Virus record (IMG/VR): IMGVR_UViG_3300032282_000916
Span: 1-33,500 of that record
DNA from: a virus
Direction: 5' to 3' (one strand)
Length of the DNA stretch: 33,500 bases
The position numbers and the translations under genes were made by a program. The notes under the pieces are model-generated. The model worked only from the letters and a program-made list of their open reading frames with translations. It ran no database searches and was not told the DNA's origin. Of this stretch, positions 30,726 to 33,500 are shown piece by piece. Numbering within the stretch: position 1 is the first letter of the stretch; each line of letters begins with the position of its first letter.

Positions 30726-31280
30726 CAAATTCATATTAACCGATACTAAAACCGCATAGGAAATACTATGTGATTTTTTAAAGACATATCCCTCATTATC
30801 CTTTTCCCATACTGTTTTAGCTACTTCTGACCAAACTTTCCCTACAAGATGCTTTTTCCCTGGACGTATAATAGCCAACATCATTGCTAATCTTGGGATT
30901 GAATCTACCGGTTCAGGCATTCTATGTATTGTATCGTAATGATTGCCTAAATGTAGCAACTTTTCTACGAATGGCCGATCATTTAACTTAGTCCAGTTTG
31001 GTTCTCGCATCAGATATTTTAAGTGTTCCTCATCTTTTACCTGATTATACAGATGTACATTCAATAAGTCTAGCTTAAAATACCCACGATCTTCTGCTTC
31101 AGTATAGTCGATATTAGCCATATCATTTATAGCATCATAGGGAATATCAGTAACATATACCCCGGTTGCGTGTTTACGAATAGGACTTACATTCCGCATC
31201 GCCGCAGGTATATGTTGGATATGTTGAAGAATTTTATCTCTATCCCCAAAGTCAATATCTACATCTGAGTTAAACTTCAT
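30705..31280 (-). CDS. Miniature DnaE-like (Pol III alpha) protein
   Basis: 191 residues, yet it carries in the correct order the signatures of the C-family polymerase catalytic region. D6-V-D8-I-D10-F11 resembles the PDFDVDF site that holds two catalytic Asp in E. coli DnaE; KHATGV (36-41) resembles HAGGV; F68-K69-L70-D71-L72-L73 resembles KFDFLGL with the third catalytic Asp; R139-P-G-K142 resembles RPGP; and F167-K-K-S-H-S172 ... Y175-A resembles FNKSHSAAYA. The intervals are about half those of DnaE, and the PHP, beta-binding and OB domains are absent. It is the last gene of the accessory operon; ATG 31280 overlaps the RmlC stop as TAATG. Activity is unknown. Confidence 0.75.
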   Translation of the reverse strand: MKFNSDVDIDFGDRDKILQHIQHIPAAMRNVSPIRKHATGVYVTDIPYDAINDMANIDYTEAEDRGYFKLDLLNVHLYNQVKDEEHLKYLMREPNWTKLNDRPFVEKLLHLGNHYDTIHRMPEPVDSIPRLAMMLAIIRPGKKHLVGKVWSEVAKTVWEKDNEGYVFKKSHSISYAVLVSVNMNLLTDTLD

Positions 31281-31741
31281 TAGGCATCTTTATCAGATAG
31301 AATAGGATAGGACTTATATGGCCAATCTATAGAATAGCCATCCCATCTAAAATTTTCTTCTAGAGGTTTATTGTATGGCATATCAACTACATATTGTACT
31401 AATGATGTTTCAGATAACACCAAATATCCATGGGCATATTGAGGTGGAATAAACAATGCATTGGTATTGTCTAGTATTACACCAAACCATTTGTTAGATT
31501 CTACATCCAATGCAACATCAAATATCTCGCCAACAAGAGGTATTACTAGTTTGGATTGATCTTGTCTGTGCATACCTCTTAGGACATTATGAGTTGATGA
31601 TGCTAGATTGATTTGCCTAAATGTTCCTCGCATTTTATCAGAGTTACTTTTCCAAAGTTCACAGAAATCTCCTCGCGAATCTTTAAATTTAGTATGAGTG
31701 ATAACTTCTACCCCTGGTAACGGTTCACCGTATGTTTTCAT
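31280..31741 (-). CDS. rmlC: RmlC-like dTDP-4-dehydrorhamnose 3,5-epimerase/cupin
   Basis: 153 residues, somewhat shorter than typical RmlC (about 180). The jelly-roll signatures are present: DSRGDFCELW (21-30), L54-R-G-M-H58 with the catalytic-type His, K64, PLVGEIFDVALDV (68-80), FIPPQYAHGYLVLSE (97-111) and a VQYVVDMPY segment (115-123) with the Tyr region. RmlC acts in dTDP-L-rhamnose synthesis; no other rhamnose gene is in the window, so the phage enzyme may modify a host pool or a different keto-sugar. It overlaps the exonuclease by 4 nt (ATGA) and the mini-DnaE start by 1 nt (TAATG). Confidence 0.85.
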   Translation of the reverse strand: MKTYGEPLPGVEVITHTKFKDSRGDFCELWKSNSDKMRGTFRQINLASSTHNVLRGMHRQDQSKLVIPLVGEIFDVALDVESNKWFGVILDNTNALFIPPQYAHGYLVLSETSLVQYVVDMPYNKPLEENFRWDGYSIDWPYKSYPILSDKDA

Positions 31742-32283
31742 GTAATTAACCCCGCTTTTATAAATTTTCTATATGCATCCTGTACTACGATTGCCTGTCT
31801 TTCTGCATCTTCTACTGCTTTGTGTGTGGTAACATGACCACCATCTTTTAGCTTTACCCCGGCAACTTCATAGAGGGTACGTGTATCACGTACTGTATAG
31901 AAGGGCCATGGTATACGCATATCAAGTTGTCTCCACGCTGTCTCCATTACTACGCAGTCAAAGGATGCGCCATTTGACCATACTGCACGCCTATTCCAAC
32001 AGAACTTATACAAACGGTCCATGCATTCTTTGAATGGTATTCTATCTCTATCACCCAATGCTTCTTCTTGTGCAGCTTCACTTTGTGTACTCCACCACCG
32101 TAGCGTATCATCATTGATAACTCTGTTGTATTTTTCTGTCTGTTCTTCAATTGTAGGACGTAATTCAAGTTTCTCTACAATTCCCATACCTTTTGGATCA
32201 AATCTAACTGCACCAATAGTCAATATAACACAATACGGGCTTGTGTCTAGTGACTCAATATCTATCATAATATCGTTACTCAA
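31738..32283 (-). CDS. DEDD-family 3'-5' exonuclease (DnaQ/DexA/Rv2179c-like)
   Basis: 181 residues from TTG 32283. Active-site residues: D8 and E10 (IMIDIESLD), D109 (SNGASFD), H154 and D159 (HKAVEDAERQA), a DEDDh arrangement. RWWSTQ near 62-67 and the ILTIGAVRFDP strand are typical of the Rv2179c-like/T4 DexA group. It degrades DNA or RNA from the 3' end. Start choice: TTG has AAGGA 6 nt upstream, nearly the same initiation site as the helicase gene; GTG 32298 and ATG 32268 are alternatives. It lies in one operon with the mini-DnaE, separated only by rmlC. Confidence 0.87.
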   Translation of the reverse strand: MSNDIMIDIESLDTSPYCVILTIGAVRFDPKGMGIVEKLELRPTIEEQTEKYNRVINDDTLRWWSTQSEAAQEEALGDRDRIPFKECMDRLYKFCWNRRAVWSNGASFDCVVMETAWRQLDMRIPWPFYTVRDTRTLYEVAGVKLKDGGHVTTHKAVEDAERQAIVVQDAYRKFIKAGLIT

Positions 32284-32285
32284 TT

Positions 32286-32471
32286 TTATTCCTTCCACAT
32301 TTCATACATTAGTTGAAGTCTAGTATCATCTATATCTATTATAACATTACCTCTGGTAAGATAGAAGTCCCAACCAGCACCGCGGTACCCAAAATTTCTA
32401 CGAAGCCATCTTACAATATCTGCAGGATCTTCTTTTTTCTCTTTACATTGATAGATATATTGTTTTCTCAT
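32286..32471 (-). CDS. Small hypothetical protein
   Basis: 61 residues: MRKQYIYQCKEKKEDPADIV, then WLRRNFGYRGAGWDFYL, a short strand RGNVIIDI and a helix to the end. No family recognised. The start overlaps the upstream stop as ATGA, and the stop lies just before the exonuclease start, with the gene's last codons supplying that gene's Shine-Dalgarno. The tight coupling supports it as a real gene. Confidence 0.65.
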   Translation of the reverse strand: MRKQYIYQCKEKKEDPADIVRWLRRNFGYRGAGWDFYLTRGNVIIDIDDTRLQLMYEMWKE

Positions 32472-32821
32472 ATTAGATCACCTATGGTTGTAATATGACT
32501 TTTACGTAAAAGATTCCAAACAATAGCTTTTTCGGCTCTATCTATAAAATCTAATGCATATTTTTTTTTATTAAAATCTATAAAATTGATGCTAGGAATT
32601 TGTGAACACATTTGTTCTGCTTTATCTTGAAAATATACTTCAGCATCAATAGTCCACTTATATGCGGTATTGCCAAAAGACACCGAATAATCTCCGGTGT
32701 TAAATGCTAAATTAAACAATTTTACTATAATTAGTTGAGTAGTTACCGCTCGTCTGCCTGGCCAAGTAACCCTAAAGGCTCCATTCCAGGTTTTCGTGAT
32801 TAAAAATATTTCTGATATCAT
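32468..32821 (-). CDS. Hypothetical protein of the accessory operon
   Basis: 117 residues from ATG 32821, which overlaps the nucleotidase stop as ATGA. A longer frame would begin with TTG 32851 inside the nucleotidase gene and is unlikely. Visible features: aromatic/hydrophobic first third (EIFLITKTWNGAFRVTWPG), SVSFGNTAYKWTIDAEVYF, then a charged helix (KYALDFIDRAEKAIVWNLLRK). No Cys motif, signal or known domain. Its place among nucleotide and nucleic-acid genes suggests a DNA-metabolism role, but this is inference. Confidence 0.65.
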   Translation of the reverse strand: MISEIFLITKTWNGAFRVTWPGRRAVTTQLIIVKLFNLAFNTGDYSVSFGNTAYKWTIDAEVYFQDKAEQMCSQIPSINFIDFNKKKYALDFIDRAEKAIVWNLLRKSHITTIGDLI

Positions 32822-33315
32822 CGAATAATACCCAACGTCTGCTCTAGCCAAAGTTTACAATCAGGCCAGTTCTTATACTGATGTGACCGGCCGCCGGCCG
32901 CAGTCCAATCTTCATAATTACTTAATCTGTCATCAATTAATATATCATCCGGACTCTTACAATGGGTATGTTTATCTGCTGTGTAGGGACCAAAAAATAC
33001 CGGGATATCCGGAAAATGTTTATTAGCCCAATGTACTTTATCCTGAAAAGCCCAATACATATTATTCTTTTTTGGCACTGCTGATAGAAACGCGACAAAT
33101 ACATCAGGTTTATTTTTAGCATAACGAGTAATCCAATCTACCAACTCAGGACCTCCCTCTTTAATAAGCAAGTCTCTATATAGTCGAGAGTGTTGTCTAA
33201 GTTTGCCCCATTCCGCTGACCCATAATTGTCCATAAGTGAGTTGCGTGTTAATACAGCATTTGCGTATGAAGTAAAATCTGCTACTACCTCATCCATATC
33301 AATAAAAATATTCAT
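32818..33315 (-). CDS. 5'(3')-deoxyribonucleotidase-like HAD phosphatase
   Basis: 165 residues. HAD motif I D6-M-D8-EVVADF; a cap region with a WGKLRQHSRLYRDL segment; motif II S at about 99 in AFLSAVPKK; a Lys in the KHTHCKSPDDILIDDR segment (134-149) that also holds motif III D146-D148; then NYEDWTAAGG. These enzymes dephosphorylate dNMPs, helping to balance nucleotide pools; relatives occur in many phages. It overlaps the upstream small gene (TAATG) and the downstream gene (ATGA). Confidence 0.85.
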   Translation of the reverse strand: MNIFIDMDEVVADFTSYANAVLTRNSLMDNYGSAEWGKLRQHSRLYRDLLIKEGGPELVDWITRYAKNKPDVFVAFLSAVPKKNNMYWAFQDKVHWANKHFPDIPVFFGPYTADKHTHCKSPDDILIDDRLSNYEDWTAAGGRSHQYKNWPDCKLWLEQTLGIIR

Positions 33316-33485
33316 TATCTTCCATACCCTTGATCAATTTGTTCCAATGTTCTTTTTGCCATTTGCCCTGCTTTATGTTCGGGATTCATACGTGCTATAT
33401 CATCTAAACAAGTCCACATCAATTCATGTTCTTCTTTGAGTTGATATACACGATTGCGTAGATTACTAGCATCTGCGATACTCAT
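33315..33485 (-). CDS. Small helical protein, possibly continuing beyond the window
   Basis: 56 residues from ATG 33485, starting MSIADASNLRNRVYQLKEEH, with a mostly helical, charged sequence and the end IDQGYGR. The stop overlaps the nucleotidase start as TAATG, typical of this operon. The frame remains open to the window edge, so the true start may lie upstream. The ATG lies in the loop of a possible 8-pair hairpin (33469-33476 with 33490-33497, one wobble). Not recognised. Confidence 0.6.
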   Translation of the reverse strand: MSIADASNLRNRVYQLKEEHELMWTCLDDIARMNPEHKAGQMAKRTLEQIDQGYGR

Positions 33486-33500
33486 TATAGCAGATACTAA

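Noticed and set aside
32468-32851. Longer form of the 117-aa protein starting at TTG 32851
   Set aside because: It would overlap 34 nt of the nucleotidase gene; ATG 32821 gives the ATGA junction typical of this operon.
1-33500. tRNA genes, integrase or attachment sites
   Set aside because: I found no tRNA-like TPsiC/acceptor pattern and no integrase or excisionase; the gene content is that of a lytic T4-like phage.

Overview
This window is part of the genome of a contractile-tailed, T4-like phage of the environmental type, resembling cyanophage and pelagiphage relatives of T4. The evidence is a set of recognisable T4 core proteins: sheath gp18, tube gp19, neck gp13 and gp14, tail-completion gp15, head-completion gp4, small terminase gp16, helicase gp41, primase gp61 and dNMP kinase gp1. 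The DNA is AT-rich and densely packed, with many TAATG or ATGA overlaps. I see no tRNA genes, CRISPR arrays or insertion sequences. The host cannot be told from the sequence.

Layout. 1-9463 (minus strand) is the late virion block. In transcription order it runs: an unusually long sheath, the tube, a second tube-like protein, a conserved small protein, gp4, gp16, then three proteins that look like internal head proteins, the last running off the window. 9577-9927 (+) is an isolated HNH-like zinc protein. 9890-13636 (minus) holds dNMP kinase, gp13, a 2OG-Fe(II) oxygenase, MazG and a conserved unknown. 13760-17227 (+) holds gp14, gp15 and a Nudix hydrolase ending at a strong terminator. 17261-24843 (minus) holds a decoration-like protein, a 1041-residue repetitive tail fibre, an MGME1-like nuclease, probable head-core proteins, and small conserved and structural proteins. 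24925-29480 (minus) holds a KWDG nucleotidyltransferase-like protein, an internal-protein candidate, a small conserved protein, helicase and primase. 29530-30725 is a divergent pair. 30705-33485 (minus) is a tightly overlapping accessory operon: a small helical protein, deoxyribonucleotidase, two unknowns, a DEDD exonuclease, RmlC and a strikingly miniaturised DnaE-like protein.

Regulation. T4-like late promoters of the form NATAAATA lie before most structural genes. Good sigma70-like promoters, each with a 17-nt spacer, lie before the dNMP kinase, 386-aa unknown, MGME1-like nuclease and primase genes. Several promoters of both classes sit inside inverted repeats whose downstream arm or loop holds the Shine-Dalgarno or start codon. 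Read-through RNA could then fold over the start, while RNA begun at the local promoter would lack the upstream arm, as in the T4 lysozyme gene e switch.

Most notable points are the mini-DnaE next to a DEDD exonuclease, the promoter-in-hairpin pattern, the Nudix gene whose start and stop codons both lie in hairpin loops, capsid-targeting-like N termini with gp21-type cleavage sites, and the KWDG protein.
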